From the NCBI GenBank assembly GCA_025667525.1, contig CM046875.1, positions 290,327,147 through 290,391,146 of the forward strand: a stretch of DNA of 64,000 nucleotides. The letters run 5' to 3'. The notes under the pieces are model-generated. The model made no database searches. It saw only the letters and a program-made list of their open reading frames with translations, and was not told where the DNA came from. A program made the translations under genes and the position numbers. Positions 20,113 to 30,124 of this stretch are shown here, in pieces. The DNA is from Glebionis coronaria (lineage: Eukaryota; Streptophyta; Magnoliopsida; Asterales; Asteraceae). Position 1 is the stretch's first letter, and every line of letters begins with the position of its first letter.

Positions 20113-22830
20113 ATGGTTAAGGATAACCCCCTCATCACGGACGTCCTGAATGTGATGTCGGGAGAAAAATACCTCGACTTCCTGTCGAAGTACTATGTGC
20201 CTGAAAGCGTACACCCCACCTTTCCGGGTGATGGTGAAGCTATTACAGACGCACCGGCGGGGAAAATAGGCATATACACCCGCCTATTTGACTCAGCCAA
20301 CTACCGTATTCCGCTATCGAAGTTCTTAGTAGATCTTCTCATGTACTATGACTTTCATATCACCCAGCTCCACTGCATAGGGGCGTGTAAGATCAACCAG
20401 TTTGAGATTACATGCCACACTTGTAGGGTAACCCCCACCGTTAACCTGTTTAGGGCTTTCTATTTTCCACAGTTGGTGAACGGGTGGTTGTCGTTCAAGA
20501 AACGTCCCGGCAATTCCCCGATGACATATAGGAAACCCCTTGACTCCCTGAAGAATTGGTACGACCATTACTTCTTTGTAGATGAGAAGGTATTCCCCAC
20601 CCCCTTTGTACTTAAAACCAAAGCCCCAAGAGATTATCCGCCCAAGCCTAAAGACTATAGTAGCCGGGACCTGAAAATATTAGATACCCACCGCACGGAA
20701 TTTCATAGAGGGTTGCCGGAGAACTTTCTGTGCTTGGTAGGAATAAGTCGTCGTTACTTTGGGAGGGATGACTTGTATCCGTGCTTCTTAACGGAGCAAG
20801 GCGAGGGTAGGTTATATATACCTTGTATACCCAATATGTCGCGTATATTTAAAATGTTACTAACCCACATACTTCTCCAATCATTTGCAGAGATGAACCT
20901 TCACGGATTGATTCGCCAAGGCGACCCCATGAAGGTGAGGGAAGGATTCCGGCCGTTGAAGCCGAATGAGCTCCCTTTGCTGGAAGCATTGGCCGACCGT
21001 ACTATTCCATTGGAGGAGACAACCGAACCCAGGTCAGACGAGGAGGAACCTGTTATCGAAAAATCCCCATTGGATTTTCACAACGAAGATGGTGACGACC
21101 CATTGCTGGAGGGAGGCACCATTAACCAGGAGGAGGAGCGCGACCTGAATGAAGACAATACGCAAGCTTCCGGATCCTCCACACGTACTTCAAAAAAGAG
21201 GAAGAAAACCAGGCGTGTGGCAAAAAAGATTGGGGAGGATGCCGGGGTTGCGAATGCTCCTCCCAAGAAGTTGCGACCAGACCATCCTCAATATCAGGGG
21301 GATGGCAACACCATGCCTGGTCAGGCCGACCCTACCCCGACCATGTAAGGGCCCGTTCTTCGTGTCGCTCCAGTGAACGCCGTAGCCCCTACCGGCCCAG
21401 ATCCTACTACTGGCACCTCGTAAGTACCCATCCCGATGATGATTTGTATCCTCGCATGATATATGTAGACTAAAAAAAGTTATCTTGTTTTTTAATCACA
21501 GGGTAAATCCGGCGGTCGCAACTCAAGGAGAAGAGGTGGGGAGAAATCCATCCCCCGCGGTTACTAACAATCCTCCTTCCCCCACCCATGCCAAGGAACC
21601 GTGCCACGAAGGGCCTGAGGAGAGCTTGCGTCTAGCCTGGAACCTATCAAGCTTGACACGGCTAGAAGCCGAATCAGAGTGCTCGGAGTTCATTGAACAC
21701 ATCACTCCGCCCGCCCTCGCACAGGATTTGGATGAGCTGGACCATGAGGCTTTAATCGAGCAGTTTGATGTGTCATCTGCACATCAGGTCACGGTGGGTG
21801 CCGCGCTGAGACGCAGACTGATCAAGGCCCTCACCAATGTGAGCCGTGCCGACAAAAGGATCGCCCGCCGGGAGGCTTTGGTTGTGAAGAGCGAGAAGAC
21901 CATTGCGTCTTTGCAAGCGGCGTTGTTGACTGCTGAGGCGACGGTAAAGGAGCAGGCACTCCATGCCGAGACAAGAGAGAAGCGCATCGCTGAAGTGGAG
22001 GCCCTTGTAGTCGCATCAAATGAGAAGGTAATCTTCCAAACATGTTGCTCATATATTTCTACTCCTTGTGTGTATGTAGCCCAAAAATATATTCGTACAC
22101 TAACTCCCAATCTTATACGCAGGTGTCTGCGGCTGAGGCGGCTACCAAGGCGGTGACCGTGCAATCCTTCAGCATTGCTCAGGAGCGCGACGCACTGAAG
22201 GAGGAATTGAAGCAAGCTCAAAGCAACTTTGAAAATCACGTTGTCGCTGCTGATGAAGAGTTGAGCCGGGTGGTCGCCAGCTGTGTGGATAGAGTATGCC
22301 CCCCCCTACTGAGTGCAACAGCTGGCCGTAGGTGGATTATCGGGCAAGGGATGCGGCTTGCCGTAAGCGGGGCTCTTAACGCTCCACACCTATTGCAAGC
22401 CTTTGCTGGGGTTGTATCTGACGGGATCGACCGTGGTAGGCATGAAGGCATGATCCAAGCTGCGGAAATGATCACCAAAGGTGAGGATATCACCCGGCAT
22501 CCGTATCACAACCTCTCCGCAGCGGGGAAAATGACTGCGTCCATGGACGCCTTGGCCAACCTTCAACACCCACTTCTGGACGAGCTTGAAGCCTTGAAAG
22601 ACGCTCCCAACGAAATAATAATGTCTCGGCTGAGTGCTAACCCAACCCCTTTGACGCTGGCTACCTATGACTGTATATCCAAGGCTGTGTCAGGTGAGAA
22701 GCCGCTTAATGAAGCTTTAGACACTCTTGCCGTCAAAGTTCAGAACGGGAAAGATGCTCGCGGGGAGGCTCTCCGTGCTTTGATTGAGGAAGGAAAGAAG
22801 GATCTAGAAGAATTCCTCCCCCCCATGTAA
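20113..22830 (+). CDS. Antisense extra gene of element B, four exons, one premature stop
   Basis: Inferred exons 20113-20806, 20891-21419, 21502-22027 and 22123-22830, with GT-AG introns of 84, 82 and 95 bases. The joined length is 2457 bases, exactly 819 codons. Exon 1 (residues 1-231) carries the domain known in plants as 'putative gypsy type transposon' (GKIGIYTRLFDSANYRIPLS, DFHITQLHCIGACKINQFEI, PLDSLKNWYDHYFF). Exon 2 is acidic and then basic (KKRKKTRRVAKKIG, about residue 331), a likely NLS. Residues about 507-640 form a coiled coil. The C-terminal domain has ATAGRRWIIGQGMRLAVSGA and ends EEFLPPM. A TAA at 21346-21348 (codon 384), where A has a glycine codon, is the only break. Its role is unknown; nuclear location is inferred. 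Confidence 0.85.
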
Positions 22831-22865
22831 CTTGTATGTTTGTAGACATTTGTATTTATATTCGT

Positions 22866-22881
22866 CCGTGTATGTACACGG
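22866..22881 (+). other. Hairpin CCGTGTA-TG-TACACGG, element B
   Basis: Perfect 7-2-7 inverted repeat 36 bases after the stop of the antisense gene. E has CCGTGGA-TG-TTCACGG, in which a T-A pair becomes G-T and the rest of the stem still pairs. Confidence 0.6.
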
Positions 22882-23340
22882 CTAAGACATGCATGTAATA
22901 ACTTGTCTTTTTATTTTAGAAGTCCGTGTCAACCACGGCCATTTTGTTTGTTTAATTTTTAAACTTGTGTATCTCATTGCAATCCAATGCTGCGTGACAT
23001 ATCACGTCTTACATACAAGTCCAATTTACTAGACATGCGACGTGCGTCTTTATTATGCGGATCACCGTATGGCTGTAGCATATGAAACTTACCCCAACGT
23101 CTTGTGAGTAAGGTGTCTAGTAAGGATACGTGATCCGTGCGGCTGGGGTTGCATCCCTCTTACGCGGCAAGTTGAATTAGTAGGTTCACTTAATCCTCTT
23201 ACCCCACCTGGAGGCGTTTGGTACATGTACGGTATTTTGAGGGAATGCATACGAAAGAAGCATGGCATATTATAACACAATTAAAATTCATACGGCTAAC
23301 AAAGAATCTAACAAAGAAGACAATAATTTGCACGAAACAG

Positions 23341-23367
23341 GCCGTGGAGCTAGCTAGGCACCACGGC
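23341..23367. other. Covarying hairpin between convergent genes, element B
   Basis: Stem GCCGTGG/CCACGGC around a 13-base loop with AGCTAGCT. A has the same stem (29939-29965). E has GTCGTGG/CCACGAC (53437-53463), a compensatory C-G to T-A change. It lies about 170 bases beyond the pol stop on the minus strand. Confidence 0.7.
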
Positions 23368-23534
23368 ATTTTATTAGAACATTTACATTTTTTGTTTGAA
23401 CAATGATGACAAGTCCTAAAAAAGTCCATAAAGGAAACTTAAACAAACATAAGAAAAACAAATAAGACAAATAACCCGCATGGTTCTTTATTAAGACCAC
23501 CTATAGCAAAGTATCCATGCGGGAGCCGTAGCTT

Positions 23535-24826
23535 TCAAAGATAGCACCTTTTTAGATTGGCGATGTTCCATGTGCGCTCTAGGTCGCGGCCATCCATATC
23601 GCGTAGCTTGTACGCGCCTCGTCCCGAGGCTTCAGTGACTTCATACGGTCCTTCCCATTTAGGGCCCAGTTTTCCTGTATTTTCCACACGACTTGCTTCG
23701 TTAGCACGATAGACATAGTCTCCCGGTCGAAAAGAAACACCTTTGACCTTGGCATCGTAATAAGCCTTCATCTTAGCCTTGGACTTAGCTTCATTGATGG
23801 CTGCTAATTCCCTTTTTTCCTCCAACAGATCTAGGTTGATTCGCAGCTGTTCATCATTTGTGACGGCATTAACCTCCGCCGTGCGGATGGTAGGCATCCC
23901 TATTTCTGCTGGTATAACGGCTTCAGTGCCGTAAGCCAATGCAAACGGAGTATCTCCGTTGGCTGTTTTTATCATGGTTCTATGTGCCCATAGCACATGC
24001 GACAATTCCTCGACCCATTTGCCCTGTCGTTCATCCAGCCGCGCCTTAATCCCATTCCCCAAGCTCCTATTTGCTCGTTCGACAAGGCCGTTCGTTTGTG
24101 GATGCTTGACAGACGCGAAGCGCCGCTTGATGTTCAATGATGCACACCAGTCTTTGAATGGGTTATCCGTGAACTGTTTGCCGTTGTCTGATATAATTTC
24201 TCCAGGTAGACCGAAACGGCATACAATGTGTTCCCACACAAACTTCTTGACCTGCTTACCCGTGATAGATTTTACTGCCTTGGCTTCTATCCATCGTGTA
24301 AAGTAATCCATTGCAACAATCAAGAATTTAACCCCTCCCGCAGCTACAGGAAATGGTCCTGCGATGTCAATTCCCCACTTGTAGAATGGCCATGGGGACG
24401 TGATAGGTGTAAGCTCCTGCTGTGGGTGCCGCGGTACTGGCCTATGCACTTGGCAATCATTGCATCTGCGAATCATGTCGCGCGCGTCTCTGTGCATAGT
24501 GGGCCAATAGTATCCTGTTCGTAAGGCTCGAGCTACCACGGATCGTGGACCTGCATGCATGCCGCACAATCCTTCGTGTATGTCACTAATCACATAGGCC
24601 GCCTGGCGTGGTCCAACACACCGCAGCCACGGCTGCAAGAAAGAGCGCTTATAAAGGATGCCTTCCCGGAGTTCGAAATATTGTGACTTGCTTCTAACGC
24701 GCCTTGCTGCTTTTTCCTCGTCTGGGAGTGTTCCGCTAGCCAGATAGTTGATGATTGGGGTCATCCACGTAGGTCCCTCTTCTTCAACTATCGCAGTCAC
24801 TTCCCCTTCCGTAATAGACTTTCTTT
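23535..24826 (-). CDS. pol: Integrase region of element B pol (separated by a frameshift)
   Basis: The C-terminal part of the Tat-lineage polyprotein. Motifs in order: zinc-binding region ending CNDCQVHRP; catalytic core with D in GIDIAGPFPVA, D in IISDNGKQFTD and E in NGLVERANRSLGNGI, giving a complete D,D,E set; and a C-terminal GPY/F-like module (KLGPKWEGPYEV). It ends in NLKRCYL. It inserts the element DNA into the host chromosome. Relative to element A, one A is missing near 24830, in the run following ATACTC. The integrase frame is therefore cut off from RNase H, and an apparent start at 24800 is a GTG inside the polyprotein, not a real initiator. Confidence 0.9.
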
Positions 24827-27800
24827 GAGTATCTCCACCAAAACCTGTTTAGACAAATGAGCGAAGCTTGTGGACGCGATTTTACTGAGGGCGTCCGCTT
24901 TCTTGTTCTCGCCCCTTGGTACCTGCTTGATGGAAAACTTACTGAAAGTTGCGATTAACGTCTTGACTTTTTCCAGATACCTGACCATGTTGTCCTCCTT
25001 AGCCACATACCCACCTAGAATATGGTTCGCGACAAGCCGTGAGTCCACGTAGGCCTCCAGGTTGCGAACTCCCATTCTAGCGGCGATTTTTAAACCCGCA
25101 ATTAATGCTTCATATTCCGCTTCGTTGTTGGTGGCCGTGAACTCAAAACGGAGGGCGTACGTGAATTCCATACCTTCTGGATTTGTAAGGATGAGGCCTG
25201 CCCCGGATCCGTCTGTGCATGAGGACCCGTCCGTGAATAGCACCCAAGGTTCCGATAGGGCCTCCTCTTGCTTAATGATTGGTTCTCCCTCATCCGGCTT
25301 CTCGATCAGGAAATCTGCCAAGATCTGGCCTTTAACAGCCGTCCTTGGTCTGTACGATATATTATGCCCCCCCAGTAGGATGCTCCACTTCTCTAGTCTC
25401 CCTGCTACGTCTGGTCTAGATATAACCTGCTTGATTGGCTGATCCGTAATCACGACAATCGGGTGCGCCTGAAAGTACCGGCGCAGCCTCTTTGTAGCAA
25501 ATACTAGTGCTAGTACCAATTTTTCCATGGGGGAATAGTTCAGCTCCGCTCCTTGTAATGTTCTACTTATAAAGTAGACCGGGGTCTGTATTGTGTCTCT
25601 GTCCGTCATCAGTACCGCGCTTATTACGCCATGGGTAGCCGAGAGATACATAACAAGCTCCTCCTTTGGGCGGGGAGCTACCAACATGGGGAGAGATGCG
25701 AGATGCTGCTTGAGTTGGCCAAAGGCTTCCTCAGCTTCCTTCGTCCAACGAAAGTCTCCCTTTCTAATACACTTCTTCAGTGTCTTAAATAAGGGCAGTG
25801 ACTTCTCTGCGGATTTGGATAGAAATCTATTTAGTCCGGCTAACTTCCCATTCAGGGATTGTACCTCCTTCCGTGTCTGTGGGGACGGTAGCCGTATCAC
25901 TGCGTCCGTCTTCTCTGGACAAGGTTTGATGCCGTTTGGGTCAATCAAATATCCCAAGAACATTCCTTCTGTTGCACCAAACGTACATTTCTTTGGATTT
26001 AACTTCATATTAATCCTTCTCAGCGTGTCGAATGTCTCCTGGACATCCCGGAGGAGTGCCTCCTCCGTGTGGCTTTTTATCACCAAGTCATCAACATATA
26101 CCTCCAAGTTGCGTCCTATTTGTGATTCGAAAGCTTTATCCACCAACCGCTGATACGTAGCGCCGGCGTTCTTTAATCCAAACGGCATTTTCGTATAGCA
26201 GTATACGCCCTGGCTTGTGTGGAACGCAGTTTTTTCTTCATCCTCCTCCGCCATCTGGATTTGGTGATACCCTTTATATGCATCCAAGAAGCATTTGAAA
26301 GGATATCCACACAAAGATTCTACTTTCCAGTCAATTTCTGGAAGCGGGTAACAGTCTTGTGGGCAGGCCTTGTTCAGGTCCGTGAAATCCACGCACATGC
26401 GCCAACTTCCATCATGTTTCTTGACCATGACTGGATTGGATAACCACTCGTGGTAGTATACCTCGCGCATAATGCCTGCATCCACCAGTTTCCGCACTTC
26501 CTCCAATATAACTTGGCTTCTTTCGGGCGCCTGGCCGCGCTTCTTTTGCTTGATGGGTTGGTACCCTTGGCGGATCTGGAGCTTATGCTCTGCTATCGTA
26601 CGTGGCACACCCGTCATATGTTTTGGCTCCCATGCGAATATGTCCAGATTTGCACTTAAAAGTGCACACATGGCCCTTTTGCCGCTATCTGAGAGTGCCC
26701 CTCCTATGGATACCTCCTGTTCCGGGTAGTCAGGGTGGATGGCCACCTTCCAATTGGGTGGTGGTGCCCCATCCTTGGGTGGTACAGGTGGTGCCGGTGT
26801 TGTCACGGTGTGACACTCGGACGTCGGCACGATTGTATTATAAATAGTAACGATTCCCCCATCAACTGGGAACTTAATCATTCCGTGTGCCGTAGAGGGT
26901 ACTGCTCGGATAGCCAAAATGCCTGGTCGGCCTATGATTCCATTGTAAGGGGAATGTGAACGTATCACCATGAAGTTCATCCGCGTTGTAGTGGAATGTT
27001 CCTCATTCCCAATGGTGACAAGCAGACGCAACTGCCCTATTGGCCAGATAGTATCTCCACTAAAGCCAGTAAGCGGCGACGTGGCCGGTACTAATTGGCT
27101 TCTTATTTCTGGGCATAACTGCACAAAGCAGTGTTCATATAATACCTCTGCTGACGATCCTCCATCCACATACATGCGGCGGACATTGTGCGTTCCAATG
27201 CTTATCTCAATAGTGAGAGGCGCATCAACCACGTCACTTGCTGTGATGAGAGGGAATGAGATTTCCTTGCCGCGGGAAAATTTTTGGCCAATTTTCTGTC
27301 TCGTGCGGTGCTGTCTGGATTGGATCATGTATATGGTAGAAGGCTTGTCCTTTTGGGGGTCCTTCTTATCATACTTCTTGTTGTTGTCCTTTCCGTCTTT
27401 CCAATCCTTAACCAGGTGCTTAAGCTTGCCTGATTTGATTAGCGACTCAATATGCTTCTTTAGCTGGATACACTCCTCCGTGCCGTGTCCTTTGTCATTA
27501 TGGAATTCGCAGAAGCGACTTCCCTGCCGACGTTCCGGGGGTGTGGTCATTGGGGGAGGCCTTGGAAAATTTGCCCCTTCAGTCAACAAGATCTCCCGGT
27601 AGGACATCTTTAGGGGGGTGAACTTGTCGTCTGACCGTCCGCCTTTGCTCTGGCTCTTATAGTCCGAGCCCTTGTTATTGTTCTGGTTGCCTTGACCACC
27701 CGACTGTCTCCTGGACTGGTCATTTGAGCGGTACCCATTCCCTCGGGATGGGTAGGCTGCGGCCACCGCTGTCTCTCCCTCTATGAAATTCCTCACTCTC

Positions 27801-29197
27801 TCCATGAGGTCATCATATCTTTCTGGACGCTTGTCGTTGAGACGCCTGATCAGTTCTCTGTCTGTTATGGCGTGCATGTAGTCCGAGATTTTCAGGAGCT
27901 CTGGCATGGTTCTCGTGCGTGTGCACTCATCATTGAAGCGTTCAGTGAAGGCTTCTGTGGACTCCCCCGGCCGTTGCTTAACGGTTGCCAATGAAACCGG
28001 ATCCCTATTATACTTCTTCCTCTGAGTATAATTGTTTTCGAACGCAGTGCGTAGTTCCGTGAAACTATCAATGCTCCGTGGGGGAAGTGCCTCGAACCAG
28101 TCACGAGCGTTACCAATTAAGGTCGAATTGAACATTTGGCACCATATGGGCATGGGCCATCGCTCAATTTTAGCCTGAGTATCAAATATTTTGAGGTGAT
28201 CGACAGGATCACCGGACCCATCATACGTTTTGATACATGCCGGCATGCGACGTTTGGTGTCCTCAGAGTAGTTCCGTATGCGAAGGGTAAACGGATCTTC
28301 CCTAGGATCAGCCCATGGCTGTGTGAGCCTAGGGTCATCCCATGGTTCACACCACGGACGCGAGAGGTCCTCTGCTTCCGTATCCCTATAGTGGGGGCCA
28401 CCATAATACTCATTATTGCTTGGTGGTGGTGGCGTGCGCCTTGGCCGGCGGCGTTTGGGCGGATGGTCATCTGAGTCCTCCCCAGACGGATCTGGGGACG
28501 GTGGTGGTGCCCCGCCTTTCGAGTAGGGACCACTTTTTTGAGACGAGCCAGGAGCCTTCCTTCCTGTGTTCATTCTATCCCACACACTTGGGCGGCGTGT
28601 GGTTCTGGTCAGCTCTCGGTCTGGCCGCTCGGGTGAGCCATCCGACCTTTCCCCATCTTGAGGTTGCGTTAATTCTTGCATGATGCGATCCCCTATGCGT
28701 TCAAACACATTCCGGGGTTGAGGGTCTTCCTCAAAGGTTCCCTGCTCCCGAGGCTGGGTCCTCCTTTTTCTCCGATTTCGGGAAGGAGTGGATGGTCCAC
28801 TGTCGCCAAAGTTGAGTCGGGCTTGGAGGTTCCTTCCCAGGCTCAATCTTGATGCGATCCCTGGGACGATCCTTTCAAAATTTTGAGTGAGAACTCGAGT
28901 GAGCTCGTCCTCGCTGAGTGGTTGAGCTTCCACTTCTTCCTCCATTAAGGGTCTACGTGGCTCCTTGTTAGGAGGGGCTGGCGCACTTCCCGGATCAGGG
29001 TTGTCCAGGGTTGAAGTGGGCGGGGGTGTCACCGAGACCGTGCTCGTCACCCCTGCGGACTGAAGACTGCTACGGTTACCTGGTCCGCCTGCGAGGCGGC
29101 TAGGTGATTGGTTGGGAATAAGAATCCCTTCCCCTGAGGGCTTCCGATTCCCAGGATTCACGTTCCTGGGGTTAACTGGCGGATGCCCCTTCGTCAT
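24797..29197 (-). CDS. gag-pol: Gag-protease-RT-dual RNase H polyprotein of element B
   Basis: 1466 codons from ATG 29197. The N-terminal 300 residues are P/S/R-rich. Gag core about 320-440 (IKTYDGSGDPVDHLKIFDTQ, NARDWFEALPPRSIDSF). Zinc-knuckle-like CEFHNDKGHGTEEC. Protease with the Tat-type site MYVDGGSSAEVLY. RT with DFTDLNKACPQDCYPLP, FLDAYKGYHQIQM and the catalytic YVDDLV. A degenerate first RNase H (LSATHGVISAVL) is followed by a second one (WVLFTDGSSCTDGSGAGLIL, TNNEAEYEAL), the dual arrangement known from Tat elements. It makes the virus-like particle and copies the RNA. It ends eleven residues early in a shifted frame (ESLLRKGK), owing to the lost base near 24830. It is transcribed from the TATA at 29505-29514. 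Confidence 0.93.
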   Translation of the reverse strand: MTKGHPPVNPRNVNPGNRKPSGEGILIPNQSPSRLAGGPGNRSSLQSAGVTSTVSVTPPPTSTLDNPDPGSAPAPPNKEPRRPLMEEEVEAQPLSEDELTRVLTQNFERIVPGIASRLSLGRNLQARLNFGDSGPSTPSRNRRKRRTQPREQGTFEEDPQPRNVFERIGDRIMQELTQPQDGERSDGSPERPDRELTRTTRRPSVWDRMNTGRKAPGSSQKSGPYSKGGAPPPSPDPSGEDSDDHPPKRRRPRRTPPPPSNNEYYGGPHYRDTEAEDLSRPWCEPWDDPRLTQPWADPREDPFTLRIRNYSEDTKRRMPACIKTYDGSGDPVDHLKIFDTQAKIERWPMPIWCQMFNSTLIGNARDWFEALPPRSIDSFTELRTAFENNYTQRKKYNRDPVSLATVKQRPGESTEAFTERFNDECTRTRTMPELLKISDYMHAITDRELIRRLNDKRPERYDDLMERVRNFIEGETAVAAAYPSRGNGYRSNDQSRRQSGGQGNQNNNKGSDYKSQSKGGRSDDKFTPLKMSYREILLTEGANFPRPPPMTTPPERRQGSRFCEFHNDKGHGTEECIQLKKHIESLIKSGKLKHLVKDWKDGKDNNKKYDKKDPQKDKPSTIYMIQSRQHRTRQKIGQKFSRGKEISFPLITASDVVDAPLTIEISIGTHNVRRMYVDGGSSAEVLYEHCFVQLCPEIRSQLVPATSPLTGFSGDTIWPIGQLRLLVTIGNEEHSTTTRMNFMVIRSHSPYNGIIGRPGILAIRAVPSTAHGMIKFPVDGGIVTIYNTIVPTSECHTVTTPAPPVPPKDGAPPPNWKVAIHPDYPEQEVSIGGALSDSGKRAMCALLSANLDIFAWEPKHMTGVPRTIAEHKLQIRQGYQPIKQKKRGQAPERSQVILEEVRKLVDAGIMREVYYHEWLSNPVMVKKHDGSWRMCVDFTDLNKACPQDCYPLPEIDWKVESLCGYPFKCFLDAYKGYHQIQMAEEDEEKTAFHTSQGVYCYTKMPFGLKNAGATYQRLVDKAFESQIGRNLEVYVDDLVIKSHTEEALLRDVQETFDTLRRINMKLNPKKCTFGATEGMFLGYLIDPNGIKPCPEKTDAVIRLPSPQTRKEVQSLNGKLAGLNRFLSKSAEKSLPLFKTLKKCIRKGDFRWTKEAEEAFGQLKQHLASLPMLVAPRPKEELVMYLSATHGVISAVLMTDRDTIQTPVYFISRTLQGAELNYSPMEKLVLALVFATKRLRRYFQAHPIVVITDQPIKQVISRPDVAGRLEKWSILLGGHNISYRPRTAVKGQILADFLIEKPDEGEPIIKQEEALSEPWVLFTDGSSCTDGSGAGLILTNPEGMEFTYALRFEFTATNNEAEYEALIAGLKIAARMGVRNLEAYVDSRLVANHILGGYVAKEDNMVRYLEKVKTLIATFSKFSIKQVPRGENKKADALSKIASTSFAHLSKQVLVEILKESLLRKGK

Positions 29198-29240
29198 TGA
29201 AACGATCGAGATGAGGTTTTGTTCTAGCTTAGTGTTAAGG

Positions 29241-29257
29241 TCCCACGGATGGCTCCA
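29241..29257 (-). other. Primer-binding site of element B
   Basis: The minus strand reads TGGAGCCATCCGTGGGA, three bases inside the 5' LTR. Element A has TGGCGCCATCCGTGGGA at the same place (35004-35020). The single C to A change in B lies in the region pairing with the tRNA 3' end. I cannot name the tRNA with confidence. Confidence 0.75.
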
Positions 29258-29260
29258 ACT

Positions 29261-29831
29261 TGTTGATGCAAAAGTTGGTTGATCCTTGCTAGACCCGAAT
29301 TAGGTTTAATTCGGGTTGGCTGGGTACCGGCTCCTGCACCAAGTGAATCGTCTGGTTGGGATCCTGCACACTAAACAACACGCGTTAAGCTTACCGTGGG
29401 AAGGTTTCCCACGATTAGACTCCGGCGTGAGAGTAAGTAATCGATTTAGGGTTATATGTGAGTTTAGAGAGAATTGTGATACCTTTGTGGAACCCTTGGG
29501 AGTTCCTTTTATAGGCAGTGAAACCCCAGTGGGCTTTCACTGACCCTTCGGCCCCAAGGAAAAGATAAGCACCAGAATTAGAATGATTGCTATCTTCTAA
29601 TTCTGGCAATGAATATCTCTTCCTATTAGGATTAAGATATGCTTAGACAGAATATTATTCTGTCTGATCTTATGTCAGCCGCTTTGGGCCGTGGGCCGCA
29701 CACATGTGCGAGCACTGTTCACTCAAGCCCATAAGCCTAAGTGATATTTATCCACCCATTTACGATGGGCCGGATACGGGTAGTACCCGTGGGCCGGGCT
29801 CATGACCCGGTTTGGGGACTATACGTCATCA
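29261..29831 (-). repeat. Right (5') LTR of element B
   Basis: 571 bases, differing at about three positions by eye from 18930-19500. This LTR drives gag-pol leftward. The second copy of TSD TGTAC follows at 29832-29836. Confidence 0.93.
29505..29514 (-). promoter_or_regulatory. TATA box of gag-pol, element B 5' LTR
   Basis: The minus strand reads CTATAAAAGG, directly followed by an inverted repeat (GGAACTC-CCAA-GGGTTCC). Same layout in A's 5' LTR at 35269-35278 and a variant (CTATATAAGG) in E. Confidence 0.7.
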
Positions 29832-30124
29832 TGTACAGTAGTTTGAAAGAATGCATATGAATGAAACATAGCATATTATAATATAAGTAAAATTCATACG
29901 ACTAACAAAAAATCTAAAAAATGATTTACACGAAACTAGCCGTGGGGCTAGCTAGGCACCACGGCATTTTATTAGAACGTTTACATTTTTGTTTGAACAA
30001 TAATGACAAGTCCTAAAAAACAAGAAAGGAAACTAAACAAACATAAGAAAAACAAAACAGATAGACCGCATGGTCCTTTATTAAGGCCACATATAGCGAA
30101 GTACCCATGCAGAAGCCGTAGCTT
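29832..30124. other. Convergent 3' region of element A, right part
   Basis: Continuation of A after the B insertion; homologous to 23222-23534. It includes the hairpin GCCGTGG/CCACGGC at 29939-29965 and ends at the pol stop of A. Non-coding. Confidence 0.8.

Larger units (their letters stand above)
22831..23534. other. Convergent 3' intergenic region of element B
   Basis: About 700 non-coding bases between the plus-strand gene and the minus-strand pol end. They hold several short inverted repeats and the blocks GTAAGGTGTCTAGTAAGGAT and GCATCCCTCTTACGCGG, which are shared with A and E. Both convergent transcripts probably end here, so they may overlap. Confidence 0.7.
18930..29831 (-). mobile_element. 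Element B: young, nearly intact Tat/Retand-like element
   Basis: 10,902 bases with 571-bp LTRs (18930-19500 and 29261-29831) that differ at about three positions by eye. The TSD is TGTAC (18925-18929 and 29832-29836). Gag-pol is on the minus strand (29197 to 23535) and a four-exon antisense gene is on the plus strand (20113-22830). PBS complement at 29241-29257. I see only two coding lesions: one stop in the antisense gene and one lost base between RNase H and integrase. It inserted into its own relative, element A. Confidence 0.95.

Noticed and set aside
24800..24800. Independent start of an integrase gene in B
   Set aside because: The codon is GTG and lies inside the polyprotein sequence that A reads straight through; the apparent gene start comes from a frameshift.
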